A stretch of 64,000 nt of DNA, from contig CM059622.1 of assembly GCA_030435675.1 (NCBI GenBank), positions 16,616,001 to 16,680,000 on the forward strand, written 5' to 3'. Source of the stretch: Steinernema hermaphroditum. Its lineage: Eukaryota > Nematoda > Chromadorea > Rhabditida > Steinernematidae. Made by a program: the position numbers and the translations under genes. A model generated the notes under the pieces. That model did no database searches. It was not told where the DNA came from and was given only the letters and a program-made list of their open reading frames with translations. Positions 10,933 through 21,705 of this stretch are shown in pieces. Within the stretch, counting starts at the first letter, position 1. Each line of letters opens with the position of its first letter.

Positions 10933-12482
10933 TTAGATGACATTCTCGTTATCGAAATTTGGATTTTCAAGACCTTCATTGAGGCTACCAGAGACTCTGT
11001 TTTCCGCTGGCGCAGAGCTGTTTTCTGCACACTTGGTCAGTAAGAACATCATCACCAAAATGACCAAAATGAGGCCGGCGATGGCGAGCAAAACAAGCAC
11101 AGCTGATGGCCCATGAGAGGGTGTGTAGGGACCGGGGCCGGGAGTGGGACCTTCTTTCTGACACCACAAGTATAGCTCGTACTGCCTCGTGAAGTAGCAC
11201 TGCACACATGATCGGACGTCCCGACCCAGAGAACACTTCAGACACTTCCCTGAGCCCTCTGCCGTATGAGAATTGTACTGTGCGCATGCGTTCGTCGTGT
11301 TCACGTCGGTCCTGGCCACAGCCACGGCAGCATAGCTGGCCATGGAAGCGATGCCACAGTTGTTCTTGTAGCGGTAGTCGTAGTGATTGCGCACTAAACG
11401 CATGTAACCCTTCTCGCCCCAGTCCTGACCCCAGCTGTTTTTGACGATCCAGTAATCGCGCAGGTCGTTTCCCTTGCCGTAGCCGGTTACGAGAACGGCG
11501 TGGTTGAGCTGGCTGCGCTGAGAGCTGCACTTCGAGTCCTTGTAGACGCCTAAAAATGGATAAGATATGAATAGTCAAGATTAGCTTTGTGTCAGGACTA
11601 GGGTTGGCATTCAGCTCCACGATCTGACGCTTTTTGGCTCAAATACCAGCCATAGTTAGGGCGCAACTAATCTTCAAACTCTTACCTCCTCCATAGAACC
11701 AAAAGGTCTTCTGACTGGCGTCTATTCCAGCGGAGATGGGCCCACGCGTAGCCACTGCTTCCTTGAGGCCATTTTCACTTCCAGAAGGGAGATCCACGAA
11801 TCCGTAGACCTGGGTTCCGCTGAGTACCCGGCCTCCGCTGTTATCTTGCATGTACTTGAACGTGTTGTCCATGACGCCACCGTTGCATCCCTGATTACCG
11901 TAATTCCGCGACCCGTCCATCACTTCCCGTTTGGGGAGAGTGAGCTGGTCGAGGAAGTGTATGTTGTGCTGAGATTCCAGAGCTTCTGCAGCACTAAACA
12001 GCCAGTCGCTTGCACACCGGCCCTGGTCCTTGACGCGGCTGACTACCCCATTGACAAGTCGCCAGTCCAGCGATTGGGGAATGACCGAACCCCGGGGACT
12101 GTATGGGGAGCCTGTGTACTTCTGCAGGCTTGGCTTTAACCCATTCATCTGCATCAACTCAGAATCGTAGTAATCGGCGCGCGAGTTGATTTTGAGGAAG
12201 AACGATGTTTGACCGTCACGGTAGCGGTCGTTGTGGTTTACGATGAACTTCTTGTTGTTGAAGTAGTTGTACATGCGCCGTTCTTCTTCCTGGTGACTGG
12301 GGTAAACCTTTTCTAAGGCGCAAGTGTAGGTTCCAGGTAATGACTGAGATTGGCTTACTGTATTTGGTCTTGAAGTCGACCCACTCGCGCCATCCGTCCT
12401 TCATGTCTCTTAGGACGGATTCATCCTGTCCTGCAACTATCAAAATGCTCCAGATTAACAAAAGCAGAAGAGACTTTCTCAT
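10933..12482 (-). CDS. papain-family pseudoprotease, membrane-anchored, catalytic Cys replaced by Asp
   Basis: Exons in transcription order are 12482-12359, 12312-11686 and 11549-10933 (introns 46 and 136 bp), 455 residues in one frame. After a signal peptide ([18 protein letters not shown]) come a propeptide and a cathepsin-L fold. The motif normally ending GSCW reads [11 protein letters not shown], so the nucleophile is Asp144. The oxyanion Gln, His ([11 protein letters not shown]) and Asn ([13 protein letters not shown]) remain. Relative to the cathepsin at 6270 it lacks about 20 residues after DNSGG, and the Cys of the DCS motif is Gly. The C-terminus adds a Cys-rich stretch, a Pro/Gly linker ([15 protein letters not shown]), a transmembrane helix near 400-421 and a cytosolic tail with ENPNFDN, an NPxF-type endocytic signal. 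It is probably a non-catalytic receptor, scaffold or inhibitor-like protein. An in-frame ATG at 12500 is an alternative start. Confidence 0.93.
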
Positions 12483-12602
12483 CGCTCTTTTGAGATGCAA
12501 TATTTGGTGAATTTTTATGTATTTACATATATGCTGTAGTCCACGTAGTTAGCGATGCATGATGCTGTCTGGCATCGGCATCACATTGATATTGGTCCTA
12601 AC

Positions 12603-12991
12603 CAGGGCTGTGTACTTCGACTCTTGGAATCTCGAGGGCTTTTTTGGGCTTTTAACTATCGACTCTCGACAAATGGATGAGAGTAGCCTTGGTCCCACCA
12701 CGAAAATTCTGAAATTTTGCCATGAGAACACTGTGTGGATGATTTTCCTAGTTGCTACCGTTTCCTCATCATCACTGTAATATTGATCGTTCTGAGACCC
12801 GAGTCCTCTCCATTTGGAGTTCGAGTCCAGGGGAGGTGAACTCCGAGTTCAACTCGGATTCGATCTAATAGGAGTAATGGCAACTCGTCCGGTCAGCGTG
12901 CTCCTCAAGATTTATAAGGGAAATCATTCTCTATCGATGATAAAAACATTCAAACTCGGTAATCTCATCTCGACTCTTGTATCGACTCCTG
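12603..12991 (-). mobile_element. non-autonomous hAT-like MITE, copy 2 (inverted)
   Basis: The reverse-complement relative of 7897-8267. It starts CAGGGCTGTG at 12603 and keeps the GACTCTCGAC, GGTCCCACCACGAAAATT and GAGTTCAACTCGG blocks in opposite order. The right end (CGACTCCTG) is decayed and no target duplication is clear, so it is probably older than copy 1. Confidence 0.7.
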
Positions 12992-13283
12992 TACTTATGG
13001 ATGAATCAAATCAACACCAGAATCAACACCACCACATTTGAACATCTTTGTATTCATCGAAGATTCATCATCATCTAGCACCACATCACAGATGTTTTCG
13101 CAAGGTAACGGTCACTCGAATACCGGTGATAGCTGCACAATAAATTAGTTCACAACCGCGGAGGCAGACGGTAACAACGGAATATTAATAGAATCTCACA
13201 GGAAGCGTCTACTTGGCTTTTGCTGGAAGGGAGGCAAAGGTCGACAGCTTGGGGGACAGTATATACAAAAAGGGATTTGAAAT
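12992..13283. other. intergenic; 3' flank of PAM
   Basis: No frame or RNA gene. No canonical AATAAA was found on the minus strand just past the PAM stop. Confidence 0.5.
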
Positions 13284-16208
13284 CTAGTGCTTTGCCGCTG
13301 AAATCTTCAGATCGTCGTCGCTGTCGTCGTCGCTTTCGAGGTCCGTCGTCCTGAGTGGTCGGAAACCCTAAAATCACGTCTCAGAGATACGTGTCTTTCT
13401 TAGGACTACGATACCTTTCGGTCGAACGAGTTCTGCGAGGTCCTGTCGCGCCGGAAGAGAGATCTCGGCGCGGCGTAGTAGCAGACGAGGACGAACAAGG
13501 CCAACAGTCCGGCGGCCAGCACGTAAACCGTCGTCGAGTGGTAGTTCTCAGCGGTCCAGTTGACCACGGGCATACTGGGGAGCATGTTGTGCTCGCCGGT
13601 AGACGCCTCATTTGGCATCACCATCTGCGCGCTGTCATCCTTCTGGATCTCGAATCTCCAGAGGACACCGCCTTCTTCGTCGATTTCGCCGATCCAAACG
13701 GACGTTCCGCGGATGCGCAGGATGTGGGGACGTTGGAAGGCTCTCTCCGACGGCTCCCATGAGTACTGGATTTGGGTTCGATTTGCCGGGGCGACATAGA
13801 CGGCCAGGGACGGCTCGCCACGGATCTCGCCGGGGATCATGAAGAGGCCGTCGACTAAAGGGAACAGAGTAGGCCTTCTTTTAGGTTATTGAATCCTACC
13901 TGGACTGTAGTCGGCCGAATAGACATTGCTCACCATATTCGACTCTCTGACCTCTCCAAGAGAGGCTCCGTCGACCATGAACTTCTGCACCCGTCCATTA
14001 TTCCGATCGGTCACGTAAAGCTCCGAACTCTCGTCGTCGATGACCACATCGTGTGGAAGGGCGAAGGCTCCCAGCGCGAAACGATCGGCTGGGGTGGAGG
14101 GCGTTCCGAATTCGCTCATGTACTTTCCGTCCTTCGAGAAGCGAACGACGCGCGTGTTACAGTATCCGTCGGCGACGAAAATCGATCCGTCCCGCTTGGA
14201 TACGGTAATTCCGGCCGGTTTGCAGAAGTGGTCTTTTCCGGCTCCCGGCTGGAATTTCGTTCCCAACGAGAATACTTCGACGAGCTTCCCATTCTGGACC
14301 TTCAGCTTCTTGACCTGATGCGAGCCGACGTCGGTGATGTAGTAGTTGTCGCTGCCGTCGACGAAGATTCCATGGGGCATGTAGAACATCGAGCTACCGT
14401 ACTCGGCGACCATGGTCAACGACTTCTCGTCGGGCTTCGCCACCAGGATTGTCGGCCTGGCGATCGGATTCTTGTCGGAGAGAACGCCGTTTTGGTCGAA
14501 GGTGCTGAAAGTTGACTCTTTAGCTTATCGCATCTCTTTCACTGAGCCTACAATTGGTTCCACACTTTGTCGGCTCTATGGAAAACGACGACGTTGCCGT
14601 TTTTGTCGAAGGATAGCCCGGAGACCTGGCCTAGCTTGTGCTGACCGATCTGGGATACGCGCATCTTCTCGACGACGCCGAAGGGCTTCGCGCTCTGATG
14701 AGCCTGGTGCTCCCATTCTGGATGCTTGGGAAGGAGAGTCGTTCCTTCGACGGGGTACTCGTTTGCGACCAGTTTCTCTTCCTGCCGATCGCCACAGTAA
14801 CCGCCGCTGGGGAAGGGATGCGGTTTAGAGGCGTCCCAGTAGTACATCATGTAGAAGTTGCACATCTCGTCCATGCCCATGCTTCTGAAAAGGATCAGGA
14901 TGATGACCATTTTGTCGTGAGCTTTTTGAAGCCTTCAGAGATCTAGTCATATAGGCCTATAGTGATTAGATCGTGCATGAAGGCGTTGCTTAAAGCCTAT
15001 GCTTTTAAAAGGGATGAGAATATTGGCCATTTTCTCATGAGCTCTTTGAAGAGAAGCCTTTAGATATCTAGCCAAATAGGGCCACGATGAGAGGTCATGA
15101 TGATTAGATCGTGCATGAATGCATTGTTTAGAGCCAGGATGAGGATGACGTTTGTCTATGTCGGAACCAGGTCATGGAGGCCATTTTCTACTGGTCCCTT
15201 TGAAGAGTAGCCTTCACAGACCTAGTGCTGACTTTTTTGGGGCTATGATAAGAGGCCATCATTAGATCCTGCATGAAGACGTTGTTTAGGACATAACTCT
15301 TACCCCATATTGACAAACTTCGTCTTGTCATGCGAATCGAATCTACACTGGGCAGCCATGAGATCGCCTTGTCTGATGACGGGATCAGTGGCGATAGGCT
15401 GGAAGAGCTGAGGCCATTGGGGGTTCCTCTTTCCGATCGGGGTCCACGTGTTCTCGTGCTTCAAGTAGGCCGACACCACGCGTCCCATGGCGTGTGTGTG
15501 CGTTCTGAAGGCGAAGGGGTGGAGGTCGGGGCCGCCGTTGTACACACAGCTCATGTTGTTCTGGAACTGATTGAGGCCAGGGGGAATAGGCGTGCCGGAG
15601 ACGAAAAGAAGCACGGCGGCTGAACGGATTTGATATATTAAACCATTACTTCTTAGATTACCCAAATTCGCTGGCCTCTGCTGAGTCATATGAAGCGTGA
15701 CACCCGAGTAGTCCTTCACGTTTCCAGCAAACGGCTGAGCGTAGTGGACCTGCAGCACCAGGTACCGTATGCCACCTTCACTGCCGACGGCGAAGGCTAC
15801 GTCGTTGGGCAGCGTCAGTGAGGGCGCGTTCCTCGCCCAAGCGTAGAGGATGTGCGAGGCGCCGTAGCAGGTCTGCATGCCCTTCCAGAAGTCGGAGTTC
15901 ATCGCCGGCTGCTCGCAGCCGTAGAGCAGCATGTGGTGCACGCGGTCGGCGTGCGCGAACGGCTCGAACTTAACGATGTAGCCGGGGCTGGCTTGCATGG
16001 CCACGGCCACGTAGTCGTCGTTCTGCAAATTGCGCTCTCGTCGCCCTGCCCGCGATCACCTTCCCAAACCCACCATATTCGGCGAATATCCATTCATGTG
16101 GATGGTGAACTTGTCCAAATTGTCGTCGACGGTCATGATGCGTCGAACGGAGTTGCCGAAGACGGCCGCCGCCAGCAGTACCACCACCGCCACTGACCTC
16201 TTCCACAT
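13284..16208 (-). CDS. PAM: bifunctional peptidylglycine alpha-amidating monooxygenase (PHM-PAL), membrane form
   Basis: Seven exons in transcription order: 16208-16074, 16022-15662, 15619-15304, 14884-14552, 14504-13900, 13854-13415, 13367-13284; 757 residues. PHM hydroxylates the alpha-carbon of C-terminal glycine and PAL cleaves the product to give the peptide amide, in secretory granules. PHM copper ligands are all present: HH at 74-75 (VHHMLLYGC), His in LQVHYAQPF, HxH in FRTHTHAMG, Met in DEMCNFY. PAL keeps its zinc histidines (FYMPHG, ALPHDV, RPHILR), the active-site Tyr (DGYCN) and Arg (TDRNNGR). A transmembrane segment near 690-712 precedes a tail ending ESDDDSDDDLKISAAKH, an acidic routing-type tail. 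The last intron (13368-13414) decides this: if retained, the protein stops at RKVS (stop 13406). The start follows a signal peptide, five bases after a TTTTAG acceptor. Cysteines for three conserved disulfides are missing in pairs. Confidence 0.95.
14885..15303 (-). repeat. three degenerate tandem repeats filling a PAM intron
   Basis: This 419-bp intron is made of three imperfect units (near 14884-15000, 15001-15130, 15131-15300). Each has CCATTTT..GAGCT..TTTGAAG, an AGAT..CTAG word, GATTAGATCNTGCATGAA and GTTGTTTAG-like ends. The first unit begins at the splice acceptor, so it grew by local duplication next to an exon. Confidence 0.75.
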
Positions 16209-16213
16209 CTTCT

Positions 16214-16219
16214 CTAAAA
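16214..16219 (-). promoter_or_regulatory. candidate trans-splice acceptor of PAM
   Basis: On the minus strand TTTTAG ends five bases before the PAM ATG, with no upstream coding exon, 154 bp after the dpy-19 stop. In nematodes this is where a spliced leader joins a downstream operon gene. A 5' UTR intron is the alternative. Confidence 0.5.
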
Positions 16220-16368
16220 CATTTATCGAATCGTCAGTAATGCACTTGTGGACCCAGGTGTGGCGAAAACAGAGAACAACACGCGGAAAAACAAAATAAT
16301 ATTATGCGTAGAGGAGAGAGACCATAAGAATACTGTTAAGGCAAATAGAAATCCGTAATAGAGGGCGA

Positions 16369-18568
16369 TTAAAGCACTTTGTAGACCCTGAAGGTGCGAT
16401 TTTCGAATACTTTAGCGAAATATTTCTTCACTTCCGGCGACTCGACATTGCGGATTCTGTTGCAGAAGCGCTCTTCCGCCGACGGCTTCAAGGAGCCTGG
16501 CAAGAAGGCGCCCTTACCCGAGTCGGGCAAGTGACCGTTGGCCATGTCAACGAGGTCGTTCGTCGAGCATCCAGTGGAGTCGGTCAGGCAGATACTGTCC
16601 TCGAGGATGATGTAGTTGGAGAGTTCCTTCTTGAGCGTTTTGTGGACATCGGCGACGGGCGTTCGGCCGTAGATCTGATAGAGCCGCTGGGTTCGCTCCC
16701 GGAGCCATCGATCTTCGAAATGCGGATGATTTGTCAGGCGTCTTCCGGTGCAGCACTTCACCCCCGCCAGAAGCTGCATGCTTCCAGTAAACGTAGCCGT
16801 GGGGCGCGTCGACGTCTTGATCCACTCCATCAGTTCCACCGTATCCGGGTCGTAGAACTCTTGCTCGTTGGCCATTTGCTCCTGATAGATCTTGGCTTGT
16901 CCGTTCAGCAGATGCGCCGCGAGGGCGAGCAGAATCACGGCACCAGCGGAGCGTCCTAGGAGGCGCGAGGCGAAGCGATATCCTCCGGCGACGGCGACGA
17001 CGCACAACTGCGGGAACCAGACGAATTTCATGCGAAGCGCGAAGAGCGCCATTATACCGCAGAGCGCGGACTGTACAGTCACGTAGACCAGCTGAAAAAG
17101 TATGGTATATGAGGGAAAAAGGGATAATGATCACTCTCTGACCTGCGTGTCCACCTTCTGCGCGCCTCGCCGCAAGCTCCACGCAACCAGTCCGGCGATG
17201 CTCAGCGTGACGGCGACGGAGAGGGGCAGCGCTCCGGTGAGGCTTGTGCGCGAGAAGAATCCCGTGTCGATGAAGCCAAACGATCCGTGGCAGAGGTAGA
17301 GATTCGTCTCGAACGAAATGTCTTCGGTGATGATACCGAGCTTGGCCTTCACAAACGTCCAAATATGAGTGTCGGCATCTACTTGAAGGAGCTGCTTGAC
17401 GAGCATGCTGGATCCGACGGCGAGAACGGCGACCACGTCAGCGCGGAAGAAGCGCGCGCCGACGCTGCTGGCTTCGTTGAAATTGAGGAAGCTGAGCACG
17501 AACAGAATGGACATGTTGAGCCACAGGGAGAGTGAAGAGATGAGCATGAGTTGGCAGAATTGCGCGGCGACGACGAACAGGAAGCCGACGGTTTGTGCGG
17601 TGATGATCCATTGGGCGGCGGAGATCTTCTTTGGGTTCAACAGGGCACAGCCGAAGACGGACAGCGACTGAAAGATAAGATAAATAGACCACAGATCACA
17701 GGACAAACAGAAAGACAAAGATAGCTTTTGAGACATTTAGAGCAGTCGTAAAAACGGTCCTTTTTGAACATGTCATTTCATTTATAAACAATTCAAAGCG
17801 TAGAGGAGATGCCCACTCACGCCGAAATATAAAAAGACCAACCTGGAAGATAAGAATAAACTGGTTGAACTGCCAGAAAACAGCGAACGCGAACGTAAAC
17901 AGAACATGCAGCAGCCAAGTTGACTTCTTCTGGTCTTCCGTGCTCAACATCTTGACAGTCAACACATTCTGGAGCCAAAACATCGGCAGCGCGAATATCT
18001 CCCTCAGATTGACAGTGAAAAACGCCCTTGTGGAGTCGTCTAAATTCGCGAACATCCAAGAAGCGGCGACGAGTCCACAAGTCCAGCTTCCGCCGACTTT
18101 CCAGGCGAGCAAGAAGATGGCCGTTACGCCGAGTCCGGTGACGGTGAAACAGCAGTCGACATAGAACAGCATCGGGTCCATCACGGCGGGTCCAACGAAG
18201 AGTCGGTAGATGAGTCCGAGCAGCACTTCCTGGTAGACGTTGAAGCGTTCGAGCACGTTGATGACCCTCGGGTATTCGGTGTCTTCATCGTAGATCAGCT
18301 GATGGAAGGCCGTACGGAGATCGGGTGCCTCGACGAACTGCTTGTAGTAGAAGTAGTAGAATCCGGACTCCGTGCGCATCGAGATCTCGCGCTCCACTTG
18401 ACTGATGTTGGAGAACCAGAGACGCGTCTCGTGCAGCGCCCACATGTAGTAGCCGAACGCGCATCCGGCGGCAACGGCTAGCACGATTCCGAAAACGTTG
18501 TTGGCGGCGGAGAAGACGCGGTCACAGAGCGACGGAGCCGGAGGCGGTGCCGGCGTTGAGTCCTGCAT
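16369..18568 (-). CDS. dpy-19: DPY-19 family protein C-mannosyltransferase
   Basis: Exons 18568-17843, 17667-17143 and 17091-16369 (introns 175 and 51 bp, all phase 0) give 657 residues, near the family length. DPY-19 proteins move mannose from dolichyl-phosphate mannose to tryptophans, notably in thrombospondin repeats, in the ER lumen. The family N-terminus is clear (EREISMRTESGFYYFYYK, then EYPRVINVLERFNVYQEV). Many hydrophobic helices follow, and a hydrophilic C-terminal part carries the family's TNHPHFED and LRERT motifs and the cysteine-containing end. The chosen ATG is 23 bases after a GTTTCAG acceptor; the frame stays open upstream to 18682, but that part reads as low-complexity Ser/Ala sequence. 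PAM follows about 150 bp downstream on the same strand. No AATAAA was seen between the two. Confidence 0.95.
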
Positions 18569-18591
18569 GGCTTGCGCAGAAGCCAATATGG

Positions 18592-18598
18592 CTGAAAC
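18592..18598 (-). promoter_or_regulatory. splice acceptor before the dpy-19 ATG
   Basis: On the minus strand GTTTCAG lies 23 nt before the start codon. It could serve a spliced leader or a 5' UTR intron; no matching upstream exon is evident. Confidence 0.45.
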
Positions 18599-18599
18599 A

Positions 18600-20598
18600 C
18601 GGATAGTAGATAGAGATACAGAAGACGACGATGGACACGTGTCAACAAGCGCAGCGACGTGACAATCGGGAGAGAAGGGCACGTTGTTGACAGTTGTGGA
18701 AGCGGTGCGCCTGGATTGGACGCTTTCGGCGGTGATGACTGTGCCAGCGGACCGAATGGCGACGACGGAAGGCGGCTTCCTGGGGACGTCGATGGCTCAG
18801 CTGTCAGTTGGCGCCGACGCTGGACACAACAACTGTGCCCAAGGTCAAGCGCGGGTGGGATGGCGATCATCGGTGGTCCCGCAGCGATATGACGATAATT
18901 GGACAGAATGAGGAGGCGTCGATTATTTTTGGATGGGAGATGTTTCTTTTTATGGTGAGATGGTGATTTATCGGCGGTTCTTTGGTTTCTCCGAAGATTT
19001 TTTTCGCAACGAGGAAGTGCGGGCTTGTAGGAAACGGATTTCCACTGATATCCTGCCTACATTTGGTCACATTTTGCGCGTTCTAGATAGGGTCTTATCA
19101 AAATCTTCTCATTGCACTTGAGATTGGATTAGTTAAGTATCTCGTGGTGTTTCTTAGCTTTTTGATCGTCCACCGTTCGCTTGAATTGTCATTGAGATAG
19201 CAGTCAATTGAATACGCATTAGAAATAACCAGCTTTCATGAGATTCTGCCAGTAATATCCCGGTTGGACATAATAGGACTGGGATTTCCATGTATTCTGA
19301 CCTTTTGCCATTTCGGAAACGCTGGGTTATATTTAATTGGAAGCTGTTTCTGCAGAGAATGGATGAATTGCTGTTAGCACTGTATCTCCGTTTTCGCTTT
19401 CATGTGTGAAGAAGGGAAACCGTTCTGAGAGCGGGAAACACCGAAACGATCGTTTGTCACGTGAAGACGTTGAAGAGTTGCTGATTCATAAATACATGAG
19501 TTCTTTGATCTTTCGCGGCCTTTGTAGCCCGTTTTAGTGAATTATCTGGCCGTCAGAGAAGAATAGTGAATAACAGCTGGATGAATACTTGTTAGAAATG
19601 ATCAGATTTTTCGAAAAATACTCAGATTGGACTAATTTGGACGCGGCAAACTTAATCTCGCCCACTGTGACGTTTCTTCTGAAGGAAAGGTCAAACTATT
19701 TTGGGACTGAACGTGTTTTTCTGAGGAAATGATGTTTAAATGGTGATGTCTTTGAACATACACGTTGTCTTCGACTTTTGGTTGATTTTCTATATAAGAT
19801 GTGCGTAGTAATAATGCTTGGAGTGGCATGGTATTGATGCGCTAAATGGGGACACATTCATTTGGCTGTAATAGGACGGTTTTTCTCCAGAAGCGGCTAT
19901 TTGGTTTATTTATGGGACGGAAATGTTTTGGAAATGAAATCGTTTTCGCGGAATACGGTAAAGCTTGAAGGATTTATAGTCTAGAGAAAGCGCAAAGAGA
20001 TGTCACGTTCACGTTGGTTAAGGAATAGCAAGCAAATAAATGACGAAGAAAATGTCACTCGATGATGTGATCGGCGTTAGTGTGAGATAAAAAGGGCAAT
20101 AGAAGCCACATTTCGGACACAAATTGATAATAATCGATCTGGGAAGAAAATCATTCCTACATCCTTTTATTTGCTCAATTCTAGTTCTTTTTCGATGTTA
20201 GGATAGTTTGTACCTAAATGCTAGATAGAAGTTAAAGTGTAAAATCACGAAGATAGGAGCTCTTCGACAGAAGACACGTAGAGCGTCAGCGCGACGTTAA
20301 CTATAAGCGACGTCAACAGGAGTACAATGGAACGAGCCGTTTGTGGAACAGGCGAGCATAAAACTGGCTCTCCGTGTTCGTTCGATTTCTTTAGAAAGCG
20401 CGCATTTGCCGAATGGAAAACGATCGCGGAATAAGATGATAATACGTGACTAACTTCAGGCGACTAAGCGGTCGAGGTCATCCACCGCATCGTCACCGCC
20501 ACCGTCGCAACTCCGAAGAACGAACGCATCGATATCCGCGGCGCCACCTCCAGGCACATCAGAAGAAGAAGAATTGTCACTTTGACGCGCACGACACG
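18600..20598. other. intergenic region between divergent dpy-19 and CRIPT
   Basis: No gene seen. GC-rich next to dpy-19 (18650-18880), then AT-rich. A CpG-rich stretch at 20450-20590 just before the CRIPT ATG holds TTCAG and CTCCAG acceptor-like sites. Confidence 0.5.
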
Positions 20599-21117
20599 AT
20601 GGTTTGCGAAAAATGTAAGTCGCCAATTGGCGCTCGATGATTTGTTTACATTCCACTGGTTCGCAGGCGAAACGAAGTTGAGTCGCCTTGCCACAACGAC
20701 GGTGCGAAAGGCGAAGTTGGAAACGAAACCTGGACAAAGCTCGAAGAAGATCACGTCGGAAAACAAACTGCTGAGTGCCCAGGACAAGTAAGTTAAAGTT
20801 TTGGTTCTTTCTCGCGTATGTTTATCGTCGCCAGGTGACCTTTCTCATGGTCACATTTCGCTGAGATTTCGATGATCGGTCGTGAGGGGATGGTGACGTA
20901 ACATGAGAATATGCGCACGTTCTAGAATTTTGAGCCTTATCGCAGCAATTTCAGATTCAAAGCGAAAGAGGACTTCAAGAAATGCAGAATCTGTAACCAC
21001 TCGACACACAAAATGGGACATCACTACTGTGCGACGTGCGCCTACCAGAAGGGAATCTGTGCAATGTGCGGCCGGAAGATCACGAAAGTTGCTCTCCATC
21101 GGCAGTCGTTGGAATGA
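20599..21117 (+). CDS. CRIPT: CRIPT, PDZ-binding zinc-ribbon protein / minor spliceosome component
   Basis: Three exons (20599-20614, 20667-20787, 20955-21117) encode 99 residues, close to the usual 100 or so. The first coding exon is only 16 bp and the codon for the first CxxC (MVCEKCE) spans intron 1, so a gene finder could miss it. Conserved parts: CEKC at the N-terminus; SSKKITSENKLLSAQDK; a second zinc-binding block CRICNHSTHKMGHHYCATCA; and QKGICAMCGRK. The C-terminus ends LHRQSLE rather than the QTSV PDZ ligand of vertebrates, so PSD-95-type PDZ binding is not supported here. CRIPT is also reported as a U11/U12 minor spliceosome factor; the splice sites I read in this window are all GT-AG. 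Confidence 0.95.
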
Positions 21118-21577
21118 GGTTTGCATACGTGTCCCCCGTTGTTATTTATTATGTGTACATAATCTCATGTCAGATCGTTGTTTTCAGTGGCAGTAAAATG
21201 GTTGCCATTGGCTATTGGATTGAGCATACTTGATTGAGTGGAGGTTCGTGAATGATTGTTAACATCGAGAGTGCAGAAGGAATAACTCATAGGACGTGCA
21301 TCAATGATTTGAGGCTGTCTGTCTGGAAACGAGGTGGTAGCAGGTCTAGTCTATAGATCGTTGAGTCGCTGATTCTGTCTGTTGTTGATAACAGACATGC
21401 AGACTCTGAAGATATTGTTCTGATCGTAGTTGTTGTCTGAAAATGGAGACGCGAATGTCTATTGACGTCTCTACGGATATCGCACTGGCACAGACATCCA
21501 ACTGCTCTTTTTCGAGAGTGTTGCCTTCAGAACTGCACGATTTGAGCCAATTCAGTCAGTGTCTCCCCTCCTATACA
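21118..21577. other. intergenic; no supported gene
   Basis: CRIPT 3' flank and upstream region of the next gene. No RNA gene or repeat recognised. Confidence 0.5.
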
Positions 21578-21578
21578 C

Positions 21579-21587
21579 ATAAATAGA
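21579..21587 (+). promoter_or_regulatory. TATA-like box of the single-exon membrane protein gene
   Basis: CATAAATAG lies about 125 bp before the ATG at 21706, followed by a CpG-rich leader. A plausible core promoter. Confidence 0.4.
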
Positions 21588-21705
21588 GCGGTCCGGCGCG
21601 TCCTTCAAACTCCCAATCAATCGAACGTCGTCAACATCCCGCCAGCCGCCGCTCCTCGAAGCACTCACTCGCGTTATCACCCGCGCACCATTGCGTTCTC
21701 CCACG

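Noticed and set aside
15852..16196. Plus-strand frames over PAM
   Set aside because: Antisense to PAM exons that align with the enzyme family and splice in frame.
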